Made by a program: the position numbers and the translations under genes | Assembly: GCF_035917995.1 (NCBI RefSeq) | Contig: NZ_CP109131.1 | Location: forward strand, 682,001-746,000 | DNA: 64,000 nucleotides | Source of the DNA: Streptosporangium sp. NBC_01755 | GTDB lineage: Bacteria > Actinomycetota > Actinomycetes > Streptosporangiales > Streptosporangiaceae | Direction of reading: 5' to 3' | Part shown: one piece after another, positions 15,992-24,713 of the stretch | How the letters are laid out: the number at the start of each line of letters is the position of its first letter | How positions within the stretch are numbered: the first letter of the stretch is position 1 | Notes under the pieces: model-generated | The model's input: only the letters and a program-made list of their open reading frames with translations | Database searches by the model: none | Told to the model about the DNA's origin: nothing

Positions 15992-16900
15992 TCACTTTCG
16001 CACCACGGTGCCGTTCTCGCCGGTGAGCGCCGCCCCGATGTTCTCCAGGGAGGTGATCACCGACCGGTCGCCGCCCTGCTCGACGAAGCGCAACGCGGCC
16101 TCGACCTTCGGCCCCATGCTGCCGCCGGCGAAGTGCCCGGCGGCGTGCAGTACGCGCAACTCGGCCGCGGTGACGGCGCCCAGGGGCCTGGCCTGGGCCG
16201 TGCCGAACCCGACGACGGCCGCGGGGACGTCCGTCGCGATGACCAGGACCGTGGCCCGCACGTCCCGGGCGAGCACCGCTGCCGCCAGGTCCTTGTCGAT
16301 CACGGCCTCGACCCCGCCCAACCGCCCCCCGGCATCGCGGGCCACGGGCACGCCGCCGCCTCCCGCGGCCACGACCGTGAACCCCGCCGCCACCAGCGCG
16401 GCGATCGCGGGGGCGTCGAGGATCTCCAGCGGCTCGGGGGAGGCCACCACGCGGCGCCAGCCCCGGTCGAAGCGGCGCCAGGTCTGGCCGAGCTCCTCGA
16501 AGCGGCGGGCCTCCGCCTCGCTGAAGTAGCGGCCGATCGGCTTGACCGGGTCCTGGAAGGCCGGGTCGGCGGGGTCGACGAGCGTGCGGGTGACCACGAC
16601 GGCGGCGCGGCCGTCGAGCGCGTTGAGGACGAGGGTTCCTATGGTGGCCTGCGTCTGTGCCCCGCACCAGTCGAGCGGCACCGGGGGCACGACGTGCGCG
16701 GCGAGCTGGTTCTTCAGGATCAGGTTGCCCACCTGGGGGCCGTTGCCGTGGGTGAGGGTCACCTGGTGGCCGTCCGCGATGAGCGCGGCGACATGGCGCA
16801 TGGCCTGCTCGACCGCGCGACGCTGGGCGTCGGGTGAGGCCCCGCCGTCCGGCCCCGTCATCGCGTTGCCGCCGAGCGCGATAAGTACTCGTTCACCCAC
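15992..16900 (-). CDS. arcC: Carbamate kinase
   Basis: 302 residues of the amino-acid-kinase fold. It begins RVLIALGGNAM and has THGNGPQVGNL, the AAGGGGVPV loop, VIDKDLAAAVLA and a Lys-bearing GSMGPKVEAA, all typical of ArcC. It interconverts carbamoyl phosphate plus ADP with carbamate plus ATP. No arginine deiminase or ornithine carbamoyltransferase is nearby. It is the first gene of a pair with a barbiturase-type hydrolase, so its carbamate may come from a ureido intermediate; that is inference. Start GTG 16900. Confidence 0.92.
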   Translation of the reverse strand: MGERVLIALGGNAMTGPDGGASPDAQRRAVEQAMRHVAALIADGHQVTLTHGNGPQVGNLILKNQLAAHVVPPVPLDWCGAQTQATIGTLVLNALDGRAAVVVTRTLVDPADPAFQDPVKPIGRYFSEAEARRFEELGQTWRRFDRGWRRVVASPEPLEILDAPAIAALVAAGFTVVAAGGGGVPVARDAGGRLGGVEAVIDKDLAAAVLARDVRATVLVIATDVPAAVVGFGTAQARPLGAVTAAELRVLHAAGHFAGGSMGPKVEAALRFVEQGGDRSVITSLENIGAALTGENGTVVRK

Positions 16901-17077
16901 AGGCTGACGCTAACGGCCCCCACGCCGCGTCTCATGGGCACTCACTGCCCAAGGAAGGCCAACTCTTCGACACAATCCGCCAGCCGGGCGGCTTCCGGGG
17001 GCGGAGCCGGTCCGGAGCCCGCACCTGGACGTTCCTCTCGGCCGGACTGCTTCGCGCTCATCCTCTGATCGGCTCGT

Positions 17078-17806
17078 TCACCCCGCGAGCAACCGGACGA
17101 TCTCCCCGACCACCGGCGCGCGCTGCGGCTGCAGGTAGAAGTGGTCGCCGGGAAAGACCGTGAGGGAGAAGTCGGAGATCGTACGGGCCTCCCACGACTT
17201 GGCCTGGTCCGGGGTGGCCGCCGGGTCCGCGTCGCCGACGAGCGCGGAGATCGGGGTGTGCAGCGGGGGTCCCGGGCGATGGCGGTATGCCTCGACCAGG
17301 CGGAAGTCGGCGCGAACGTAGGGCAGGACGATCTCGCGCATCGACCGGTGGGAGAGGATCTCCGCCTCGGTGCCGCCGAGCTTGGCCAGCTCGACCACGA
17401 AACGGTCGTCGTCGTACTCCGAGATCGCGTCCCTCTCCCGGGGGTCGTGCGGCGCCCTCGCCCCGGACACGAACAGCCGCGCCGGGGCGATTCCCCTGGC
17501 CTCCAGGCGGCGCGTGACCTCGTAGGCGAGCGTCGCTCCCATGCTGTGCCCGAACAGCGCGAAACGCCGGTCCAGCAGCGGCGGCATCGCCTCGGTCACC
17601 AGGTCGGCCAGCGTGTCCATGTCCTCCGGCGACGGTTCCCCGAAGCGGTCGGCCCTGCCGGGCAACTGCGTGGCATGCAGCTCGACGGAGTCGGGCAGCA
17701 GCGCGGGCCAGTCCCGGTAGGCGGTGGCCGACCCGCCCGCGTGCGTGAAGCAGAACAGCCGGGTGGTCGCCCCCGGGCGGGGAAAGGCGCAGCGCAGCCA
17801 GGTCAT
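17078..17806 (-). CDS. Type II thioesterase (NRPS/PKS editing)
   Basis: 242 residues of the alpha/beta-hydrolase GrsT/RifR type. It has the early motif LFCFTHAGGSATAYRDW, nucleophile elbow FGHSMGATLA (Ser near residue 92), the Asp in VGDADP and the catalytic His in PGDHFYL. Such enzymes remove mis-primed acyl groups from carrier proteins of NRPS or PKS lines. ATG 17806 lies 25 bases after the mbtH stop. No synthetase is in the window, only a 3' NRPS-like remnant before mbtH, so its partner is elsewhere or lost. Confidence 0.92.
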   Translation of the reverse strand: MTWLRCAFPRPGATTRLFCFTHAGGSATAYRDWPALLPDSVELHATQLPGRADRFGEPSPEDMDTLADLVTEAMPPLLDRRFALFGHSMGATLAYEVTRRLEARGIAPARLFVSGARAPHDPRERDAISEYDDDRFVVELAKLGGTEAEILSHRSMREIVLPYVRADFRLVEAYRHRPGPPLHTPISALVGDADPAATPDQAKSWEARTISDFSLTVFPGDHFYLQPQRAPVVGEIVRLLAG

Positions 17807-17831
17807 GCGGTTCCTCCGCGGACTCGGCCGC

Positions 17832-18044
17832 TCACTGTTCCATCGCCCGGATCAGGCTGTTGGGCCGCATGTCGGTCCAGTCGGCCTCGATGTGCTCCAG
17901 GCAGGCCTGTTTGGAGTTCTCGCCGAAGGCGACGGTCCAGCCCGCGGGGATCTCCGGCCAGACAGGCCGGAGGGAGTACCGCCCCTCGTCGTTGATCAAC
18001 GCCAGGTAGACGCCCTCGGGGTCCTCGAAGGGGTTGCTGCTCAC
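17832..18044 (-). CDS. mbtH: MbtH-family protein
   Basis: 70 residues with the full MbtH pattern: NPFEDPEGVYLALINDEGRYSLRPVWPEIPAGW, then CLEHIEADWTDMRPNSL. MbtH proteins bind NRPS adenylation domains and are needed for their folding or activity. The start GTG 18044 follows GAGAGGA and overlaps the TGA of an upstream 3' gene remnant. Presence of mbtH beside a type II thioesterase marks this as the tail of an NRPS operon, often for siderophores or peptide antibiotics. Confidence 0.95.
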   Translation of the reverse strand: MSSNPFEDPEGVYLALINDEGRYSLRPVWPEIPAGWTVAFGENSKQACLEHIEADWTDMRPNSLIRAMEQ

Positions 18045-18133
18045 TGCGTGTCCTCTCTGAGAAGGGCGGCGATCTCCGCGATGGGCCCGGCACTCAACAT
18101 GTTCGCATGGTCGCAGGCGACCTGGTGATCATG
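18041..18133 (-). pseudogene. 3' remnant of an NRPS gene (thioesterase-like C-terminus)
   Basis: Reading in frame into the TGA that overlaps the mbtH start gives HDHQVACDHANMLSAGPIA.. EIAALLRED.., about 30 residues with GC-biased third positions. The DH-x-x-ML motif followed by an AEIAALL helix is like the catalytic-His end of thioesterase domains that close NRPS proteins. Upstream the similarity stops and the metal-exporter promoter begins, so the rest of the synthetase gene seems deleted. The stop/start overlap supports that this was the gene before mbtH. The match is short, hence moderate confidence. Confidence 0.5.
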
Positions 18134-18184
18134 GATGGCGGTTGAGCGCGAAGCGCAGGCCGGACAGGGCCTGGCCTTGCCGGG

Positions 18185-18203
18185 TTAAGCTTACCTTGCT
18201 TAA
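18185..18203. promoter_or_regulatory. Possible iron box (DmdR/IdeR-like)
   Basis: A 19-base inverted repeat, TTAAGCTTACCTTGCTTAA, has the length and outer arms (TTA..TAA) of actinobacterial iron boxes and matches the DmdR/IdeR consensus at about 11 of 19 positions. It lies upstream of the mbtH/thioesterase remnant operon on one side and the CDF gene on the other. It could be a leftover siderophore promoter. Assignment is tentative. Confidence 0.4.
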
Positions 18204-18204
18204 T

Positions 18205-18224
18205 ATATGAGCAACTGTTCAGAT
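18205..18224 (+). promoter_or_regulatory. ArsR/SmtB-type operator before the CDF exporter
   Basis: ATATGAGCA-AC-TGTTCAGAT is a 9-2-9 imperfect palindrome like the ATATGAACA / TGTTCATAT operators of SmtB, CzrA and NmtR metal sensors. It overlaps a -10-like TAATAT. The first ATG (18207) lies inside it, which argues for the later ATG as the start of the exporter gene. No ArsR gene is adjacent, so the regulator would act in trans. Confidence 0.5.
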
Positions 18225-18245
18225 GTTGGCAGAACGGATCTTACG

Positions 18246-19148
18246 ATGGGTCACGGGCACGGGCACGGGCACGGGCACGGCGCGAACGCCGACCGTCGCT
18301 ACCTCGCGGCGGCGCTCACCCTGCTGCTCGCCTTCATGGCGGTCGAGGTCGTCATCGGCATCGCCGCCAACTCCATCGCGCTGATCTCCGACGCCGGGCA
18401 CATGCTCACCGACGCCGGCGCCATCGCGCTCGCGCTGGTGGCGATGAGGATGGCGGCCCGTCCGGCCCGCGGCGCCTACACCTTCGGCTGGAAGCGGGCC
18501 GAGATCCTCTCCGCGGCCGTCAACGGGCTGACGTTCGTGGTGCTCGTCGCCTACTTCGTCTACGAGAGCGTGCGGCGGCTCATCGAGCCACCCGAGGTCG
18601 CCGGAGCCCTGGTCTTCGGCACCGCCCTGGCCGGGGTCGCGATCAACGCCGTCGCCGCGTGGCTCATCGCCAGGGCCGACCGGAGCAGCCTCAACGTGGA
18701 GGGCGCGTTCCAGCACATCCTCAACGACATGTACGCGTTCGTGGCCACCGCGATCGCGGGCGCGGTCGTCTGGCTCACCGGCTGGGGCCGGGCCGACGCG
18801 ATCGCCGCCCTGGTCGTCGCGGCCCTGATGGCCAGAGCGGCCTACAGCCTGCTGCGCGACGCCGGACGCATCCTGTTCGAGGCCGCCCCCGACGGGGTGA
18901 ACCCGGCCGAGGTGAACGCCGCGATCATCGCCCACGCGGGCGTGACGGGTGTCGAGGACCTGCACGTGTGGACGGTGACCAGCGGCTTTCCCGCGCTCTC
19001 CGCGCACGTGACCGTCATGCCCGGCGGCGACTGCCACCGGGTCCGCCGCGAGCTGGCCGAGCTGCTGCACGAGCGCTTCCACATCGACCACACGACCCTG
19101 CAGGTCGACCACGTTCCCGGCACGGCGTGCCGCATGACCGCGAGGTGA
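18246..19148 (+). CDS. Cation diffusion facilitator (zinc/cobalt exporter, CzcD-like)
   Basis: 300 residues beginning MGHGHGHGHGHGANADRR, a His-Gly metal-binding leader. Six membrane helices follow, with the two HxxxD metal-site motifs: SDAGHMLTD in helix 2 and FQHILND in helix 5. The cytoplasmic C-terminal domain contains VEDLHVWTVTSG and ends with HIDHTTLQVD. It exports Zn2+ or related divalent ions in exchange for protons. ATG 18246 is chosen over ATG 18207, which lies within a likely operator. Downstream a TetR gene converges. Confidence 0.92.
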   Translation: MGHGHGHGHGHGANADRRYLAAALTLLLAFMAVEVVIGIAANSIALISDAGHMLTDAGAIALALVAMRMAARPARGAYTFGWKRAEILSAAVNGLTFVVLVAYFVYESVRRLIEPPEVAGALVFGTALAGVAINAVAAWLIARADRSSLNVEGAFQHILNDMYAFVATAIAGAVVWLTGWGRADAIAALVVAALMARAAYSLLRDAGRILFEAAPDGVNPAEVNAAIIAHAGVTGVEDLHVWTVTSGFPALSAHVTVMPGGDCHRVRRELAELLHERFHIDHTTLQVDHVPGTACRMTAR

Positions 19149-19152
19149 ACCC

Positions 19153-19713
19153 TCACACCCTGAGGCATGCCTCGAAGACCGCGGTGAGCCGGGCGATCAC
19201 AGCCTCGCGGTCGGGGACGTCGCCGGAGTCGGGGCCGTAAAGCCGGTGCATCGTGCCGGTGCCGGTGATGAGCGCGGTGGCTATCGTGGCCCGGAAGGCC
19301 GCGTCGGGGCCGGGGAGCCGAGCCGAGAGAGGTCCCAGGATCGCCGAGCTGACCCGATCCCGGATGATCTCGTGGATCTCCGGGGAGTTGGACGACCGGA
19401 TGAGCGCGGCCAGCACCGGACTTGCCTGGTCCGAGCGGAGCCGCTCGGCGATGTACTCGGCCAGGCGGCGGGGTAGCTCCTCCTCCGGGCCGTCCAGGAC
19501 ACCGGGGAAGCGCCCCTGCATCGCGAGCACCTTGGCGAACAGCTCCCGCTTGCTGCCGAAGTAGCGGTTGATCAGCGCGATGTTGGCATCCGCCTCGGCG
19601 GCGATCATCCGCATCGTCACCTGCTCGTAGCCGAGGTCGGCGAACAACCGGCGGGCGGCGTCGAGGATGCGCCGACAGGTGCCCTCCCTGTCGCGCTGCC
19701 GTGTCTCATCCAC
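19153..19713 (-). CDS. TetR-family repressor of the adjacent MFS exporter
   Basis: 186 residues. N-terminal helix-turn-helix: RRILDAARRLFADLGYEQVTMRMIAAEAD, with recognition helix NIALINRYFGSKRELF. The C-terminal helical ligand domain is of the TetR_C_17-like type. GTG 19713 has GGAAGG nine bases upstream. It is divergent from the multidrug MFS gene at 19795 with a palindrome between them, the usual arrangement for drug-sensing self-regulation. Confidence 0.9.
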   Translation of the reverse strand: MDETRQRDREGTCRRILDAARRLFADLGYEQVTMRMIAAEADANIALINRYFGSKRELFAKVLAMQGRFPGVLDGPEEELPRRLAEYIAERLRSDQASPVLAALIRSSNSPEIHEIIRDRVSSAILGPLSARLPGPDAAFRATIATALITGTGTMHRLYGPDSGDVPDREAVIARLTAVFEACLRV

Positions 19714-19764
19714 CTACGCGATCCTTCCAGATTTGACGAGTAAACAAGCGTCTACTAACTTAAT

Positions 19765-19777
19765 GTGTACTCTACAC
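19765..19777. promoter_or_regulatory. Palindrome in the tetR-MFS gap
   Basis: GTGTA-CTC-TACAC, a perfect 5-3-5 palindrome, lies 18 bases before the MFS start and 52 bases before the TetR start. It is a good candidate for the TetR operator. A weaker AGTA..TACT symmetry lies just upstream. Confidence 0.45.
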
Positions 19778-19794
19778 GCATTGGGGGACGGTTC

Positions 19795-21381
19795 ATGCCG
19801 ACCGAACAACAGATCCGGGCCGAGGCCGCACCGAGTTTCACCCACAAACAGGTGCTGGAGATCCTGGCCGGACTGATGCTCGCCATGCTGACGTCGATGA
19901 TCTCGACGTCCGTGGTGGGAACCGCGCTGCCGACGATCGTCGGCACGCTCGGCGGCCAGGACCAGCTCGCATGGGTGGCCGGCGCGACCCTGCTGACCAT
20001 GACCGCCTCCACCCCGATCTGGGGCAAGCTCTCCGACCTCTACGGCCGCAAGCTCATGTTCCAGGCCGCCCTGGTCGTCTTCGTGGTCTCCTCCGTCGCC
20101 GCCGGGTTCTCCCAGGACATGGGCCAGCTCATCGCCGCCAGAGCGGTGCAGGGCATCGGCGCCGGCGGCCTCGCCGCGCTCCCGCAGATCATCCTCGGTG
20201 ACGTGGTGGAACCCCGCGAGCGCGGCCGCTACTCCGGCTACATCGGCGCGGTCTTCGGCCTCTCGACGGTGGCCGGCCCGCTGCTCGGCGGGTTCATCGT
20301 GGACAACATGTCCTGGCGCTGGACGTTCTGGTTCTGCGTGCCGCTGGCCGTGGTCGCGTTCGTCGTCATTCAGAAGGTGCTGAAGCTGCCGTTCGCCCGC
20401 ACCGACACCAAGGTCGACTGGTGGGGCGCCACCTTCATCACCGGTGGCACCACCGCACTGATGCTGCTGCTCTCCCTCGGGGGCAACGAGTTCGACTGGA
20501 ACTCCCCGTGGACCTACGGCCTGGGCGTGCTCAGCCTGGCGATGTTCGGCCTGGCCGTCGTCGCCGAGCGCAAGGCCGCCGACCCGATCCTGCCCCCGCA
20601 CCTGTTCCGCGACCGCACCTTCGTGCTCAGCTCCATCGCCTCCCTGCTGGTCGGCGCGGCGATGTTCGGCGCGCTGATGTTCCTGCCGCAGTACCTGCAG
20701 ATCGTCAAGGGCATGAGCCCCACCGGTTCCGGCCTGATGACCCTTCCCCTGGTGCTCGGCCTGCTGGTCTCCTCGATCGCGGTCGGACGGTTCGTCAGCA
20801 GGACCGGCCGATGGAAGATCTTCCCCGTGCTGGGCATGCTGCTGGTCGGAGTCGGCCTGTTCCTCCTGTCACGCCTGCACGTCGACAGCTCGCTGCTGCT
20901 CATCGGCGTCGACAACGTGGTGCTCGGTGTCGGGCTCGGCGCCTCCATGCAGATCCTGATCCTGGCCGCGCAGAACGCGGTGGCCAGGGCAGACCTCGCA
21001 TCGACGACCTCCGGCGTGTCGTTCTTCCGCTCCCTGGGCAGCGCGGTGGGCGTCGCCGCCTTCGGCGCGATCCTGACCAACCGCCTCACCGCGGAGCTGA
21101 TCTCCCTGGCGAAGGCCGCGAAGCTGCCGCTGAGCGGCGGCGCGGTTCCCGGCCTCGGCTCCCCCGAGGCCATCCACCAGCTTCCCGCACCGGTCCTGGA
21201 GATCGTCCTGGAGGCCTTCACCCGGGCGATGAACGCGGTCTTCCTGGTCGGCGTCCCGGTCGCGGTCCTCGCCGCGGTGGCCGCCCTGATGCTCAAGGAG
21301 ATCCCCCTGCGCTCGGCCCAGAGCGCCGCCCCGGCCGCCGCCGTCGACCCGGCCGCCCCGCCGGTCACCGCCGGCAGGTAG
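19795..21381 (+). CDS. MFS drug exporter, EmrB/QacA (DHA2, 14-TM) family
   Basis: 528 residues with about 14 membrane helices. DHA2 signatures: ISTSVVGTALPTIVGTLGG in helix 1, motif A GKLSDLYGRKLMF, the motif-C-like segment FGLSTVAGPLLGGFIVD and DNMSWRWTFWFCVPL. The C-terminal tail is Ala/Pro-rich. A proton-coupled exporter of toxic compounds. ATG 19795 follows GGGGGAC. It is divergent from a TetR gene and probably repressed by it; substrate unknown. A strong hairpin at 21399 follows. Confidence 0.93.
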   Translation: MPTEQQIRAEAAPSFTHKQVLEILAGLMLAMLTSMISTSVVGTALPTIVGTLGGQDQLAWVAGATLLTMTASTPIWGKLSDLYGRKLMFQAALVVFVVSSVAAGFSQDMGQLIAARAVQGIGAGGLAALPQIILGDVVEPRERGRYSGYIGAVFGLSTVAGPLLGGFIVDNMSWRWTFWFCVPLAVVAFVVIQKVLKLPFARTDTKVDWWGATFITGGTTALMLLLSLGGNEFDWNSPWTYGLGVLSLAMFGLAVVAERKAADPILPPHLFRDRTFVLSSIASLLVGAAMFGALMFLPQYLQIVKGMSPTGSGLMTLPLVLGLLVSSIAVGRFVSRTGRWKIFPVLGMLLVGVGLFLLSRLHVDSSLLLIGVDNVVLGVGLGASMQILILAAQNAVARADLASTTSGVSFFRSLGSAVGVAAFGAILTNRLTAELISLAKAAKLPLSGGAVPGLGSPEAIHQLPAPVLEIVLEAFTRAMNAVFLVGVPVAVLAAVAALMLKEIPLRSAQSAAPAAAVDPAAPPVTAGR

Positions 21382-21398
21382 CGAACACCCTCACACCG

Positions 21399-21431
21399 CC
21401 CGGGGCCGGCCCACTCTCCGCCGGCCCCGGG
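21399..21431. terminator. Terminator after the MFS gene
   Basis: Perfect 12-bp stem CCCGGGGCCGGC / GCCGGCCCCGGG with a 9-base loop, 18 bases after the MFS stop and between convergent genes. Confidence 0.8.
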
Positions 21432-21459
21432 CACCTCCAGCCGCACGAAGCACCCTTTT

Positions 21460-21483
21460 CCGGACGGGGAGCGCCCCGTCCGG
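21460..21483. terminator. Second hairpin between MFS and lectin genes
   Basis: Perfect 10-bp stem CCGGACGGGG / CCCCGTCCGG with loop AGCG. It lies 63 bases past the stop of the lectin gene on the minus strand and likely terminates it. Confidence 0.7.
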
Positions 21484-21545
21484 CTCAGGCTCCGGCACGC
21501 GGGCAGGCAGGATGCGGTCTCCATGCCGCCCGCGAGCGACGGCGG

Positions 21546-22049
21546 TCAGAGCGTCCACTTCTGGTTGGCCCAGCCGTTGCAGTTCCACAGCTGCACCTTG
21601 GTACCGTTCGAGCCGATGGTCCCCAGGTCCGCGTCCAGGCAGCGCCCGTTGTACATGCTGTAGATCGTGTGGCTCGTCGCGTCGTAGATCCACTTCTGGT
21701 TGGCCCAGCCGTTACAGTCCCACAACTGCACCTTGGTGCCGTTCGCATTGATGGTTCCCAGGTCCGCGTCCAGGCAGCGCCCGTTCTCCTTGCTGTGGAT
21801 CGTGTGGCTGGACACGTCGTAGCTCCACGACTGGTTGTCCCAGCCGTTACAGCCCCACAGCTGCACCTTGGTGCCGTTCGGGCCGATGGTGCCCAGATCG
21901 GCGTCCAGACAGCGCCAGTTCTGGTGACTGCGGACGGGGCCCCAGGCGGCGGACGCCGAGCTCGAGGTGGCCACCGCACCGGGAACGAACCCCGCGCAAC
22001 CGAGCGTGACCGCCGCCGCCGACGCCAGCACCCTGAATCTCCGTCGCAT
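21546..22049 (-). CDS. Secreted ricin B-type beta-trefoil lectin
   Basis: 167 residues. Signal peptide MRRRFRVLASAAAVTLGCAGF.. with likely cleavage after SSSASA (about residue 34). The mature protein is a single beta-trefoil of three near-identical ~42-residue repeats, each RCLDADLGTI..NGTKVQLW.CNGW.NQ.W, which carry the QxW-type core and the Asp/Asn/Gln of sugar sites. There is no attached catalytic domain, unlike most actinobacterial ricin-type lectins, so it may act as a free glycan-binding protein. ATG 22049. The repeats are also close at DNA level, pointing to recent triplication or gene conversion. Confidence 0.92.
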   Translation of the reverse strand: MRRRFRVLASAAAVTLGCAGFVPGAVATSSSASAAWGPVRSHQNWRCLDADLGTIGPNGTKVQLWGCNGWDNQSWSYDVSSHTIHSKENGRCLDADLGTINANGTKVQLWDCNGWANQKWIYDATSHTIYSMYNGRCLDADLGTIGSNGTKVQLWNCNGWANQKWTL

Positions 22050-22302
22050 CGTCGATGCTCTCCTTCCTGCGGATTACGGGAGTGGAGAGCGACGCGAGCC
22101 ACCGGAAGGAGCCCGCACCCCGCGCACCCACCCTCGATGATTACTCTCCGCAGCAGAACGTACACGTAGAGAGATCGGTTTCAGGGTGGCGACACGACGA
22201 CAGGCGTTTCGCGGGACGCGAGTACCCGCGGGGGCGGCTATTCGGTGCCCTCGCCCGCAGGGGGGAGAGCACCGGCGCGCTCACCGGTCCCGCGCCGATG
22301 TA
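22050..22302. other. Upstream region of the lectin gene, no gene seen
   Basis: About 250 bases between the lectin start and the folD terminator. Short open frames here lack actinomycete codon bias. It should hold the lectin promoter. A similar GTGCCCTCGCCC-type segment occurs twice (about 22246 and 22305), the second forming the folD terminator. Confidence 0.4.
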
Positions 22303-22333
22303 GCCTGTGCCCTCGCCCACAGGGGGAGGGCAC
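22303..22333 (-). terminator. Terminator of folD
   Basis: Inverted repeat CTGTGCCCTC.. / ..GAGGGCACAG, imperfect in the centre, 9 bases beyond the folD stop on the minus strand. Confidence 0.65.
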
Positions 22334-22341
22334 AGGGGAAC

Positions 22342-23256
22342 TCAGCGGGGAGCCGTCGCGCGCTCGGCCGCGGTGATCGCGTTACGGAACAGCATCGCGA
22401 CGGTGGTGGGCCCGACCCCGCCGACCCTGGGCGTGATGGCCCCGGCCACCCGGGCGCAGGACTCGTCGACGTCGGGCAGCAGGCGCCTGCCCTCGTAGCG
22501 CACGCCACCGCCGATGACGACGGCGCCGGGCTTGACGTGCTCGGGCTGGACGATGCCCGGCACACCCGCGGCGGCGACGAGGATGTCGGCGCGGCGCGTG
22601 TAGCGGGGCCAGTCGCTCACCCCGGTGTGCACGACGGTGACGGCGGCGTTCGCCGTCGGGCGCTTCTGCGCGAGGAGGATCGACAGGGGCCGCCCGAGCG
22701 TGGCCCCGCGCCCGAGGACGACCACCTCCCGACCGGCGACCGGGATGTCATGGTAGGCGAGCAGCGCCTCGATCCCGGCGGGCGTGCACGGCAGCGGACC
22801 CGGGAGCTCCAGCGCCAGCCGCCCCATGTTGAGCGGATGCATGCCGTCGACGTCCTTGTCGGGATCCATGACCTGCAGGGCCCGGTCGTAGTCGAGATGC
22901 CTGGGGACGGGGTGCTGCACGAGCAGCCCGTGCACCGCCGGGTCGTCGTTGAACGCGGTGATGACCGCGTGCAGATCAGCCTGGGTGGCGCTCGCGGGCA
23001 GGTGCTCGTGCGGCGAGGCGAAACCGAGTTCGGCGGCCTGCCGCTGCTTGATCCGGATGTATCCGGCGCTGGCGTCGTCGTCGCCGACAAGGACCGTCGC
23101 CAGGCTCGGGGTGACGCCCCCGCGGGTCAGGGCGGCCGCCCGCGCGGCCACGTCGGCGAGGATGCTCTGCGCGACCGGGCCTCCGGGAAGCAGCCGGGCG
23201 GACGGCGCGCTCTCGGACTCTGAGCCCTCTGAGCCGTTTCGAACGGGCTGGGACAT
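22342..23256 (-). CDS. folD: Methylenetetrahydrofolate dehydrogenase / cyclohydrolase
   Basis: 304 residues; oxidises 5,10-methylene-THF with NADP and hydrolyses the methenyl product. Present: YIRIKQRQAAELG with the catalytic Lys, VHGLLVQHPVP, KDVDGMHPLNMGRL, PCTPAGIEALL, the NADP loop VVLGRGATLGRP (usually VGRS..VGKP) and the C-terminal PRVGGVGPTTVAMLF. ATG 23256 follows GAGAGGAC; the frame runs further upstream without similarity. The cofactor loop departs from the common form, so cofactor preference may differ. Confidence 0.92.
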   Translation of the reverse strand: MSQPVRNGSEGSESESAPSARLLPGGPVAQSILADVAARAAALTRGGVTPSLATVLVGDDDASAGYIRIKQRQAAELGFASPHEHLPASATQADLHAVITAFNDDPAVHGLLVQHPVPRHLDYDRALQVMDPDKDVDGMHPLNMGRLALELPGPLPCTPAGIEALLAYHDIPVAGREVVVLGRGATLGRPLSILLAQKRPTANAAVTVVHTGVSDWPRYTRRADILVAAAGVPGIVQPEHVKPGAVVIGGGVRYEGRRLLPDVDESCARVAGAITPRVGGVGPTTVAMLFRNAITAAERATAPR

Positions 23257-23394
23257 GTGTGTCCTCTCGGCGTGGGCGCCCAGGCGGTCGACTCCCACTA
23301 CGAGCTCCCCGATGGTTGATGCCATCCCCTTGCCGCCAGTCGCGTCACCCCCCAGAATGCCCGATCGGCAGTCTCCAGGTCGAGCCACCCCCCG

Positions 23395-24567
<1,173 letters not shown>

Positions 24568-24614
24568 GCGCCCCAGCGTAATCGCCGACGCGGATCGACC
24601 GATCGCGTCCGTAC

Positions 24615-24658
24615 CCGGTCCGCAGCCGGTCCGCGACCGGTCCGCGACCGGTCCGCGA
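24615..24658. repeat. Four tandem 11-bp repeats
   Basis: CCGGTCCGCGA repeated at 24626, 24637 and 24648, with a variant copy at 24615. On both sides lies a copy of a near-palindromic segment GACGCGGATC..CCGATCGCGTC (about 24588 and 24674). The block is between the doc toxin stop and the aminotransferase start. Confidence 0.7.
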
Positions 24659-24713
24659 CCGTGCGGGGACGGCGGCGACGCGGATCAGCCGATCGCGTCG
24701 ACCGTGATCCGCT

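Noticed and set aside
14486-16837. 783-codon plus-strand open frame
   Set aside because: It is antisense to sseB, the ring-opening hydrolase and carbamate kinase, all of which have clear motifs. Long antisense frames are expected in very high-GC coding DNA.
23257-23394. Possible riboswitch in the folD leader
   Set aside because: No tetrahydrofolate or SAM aptamer core could be recognised by eye in the 138-base leader.
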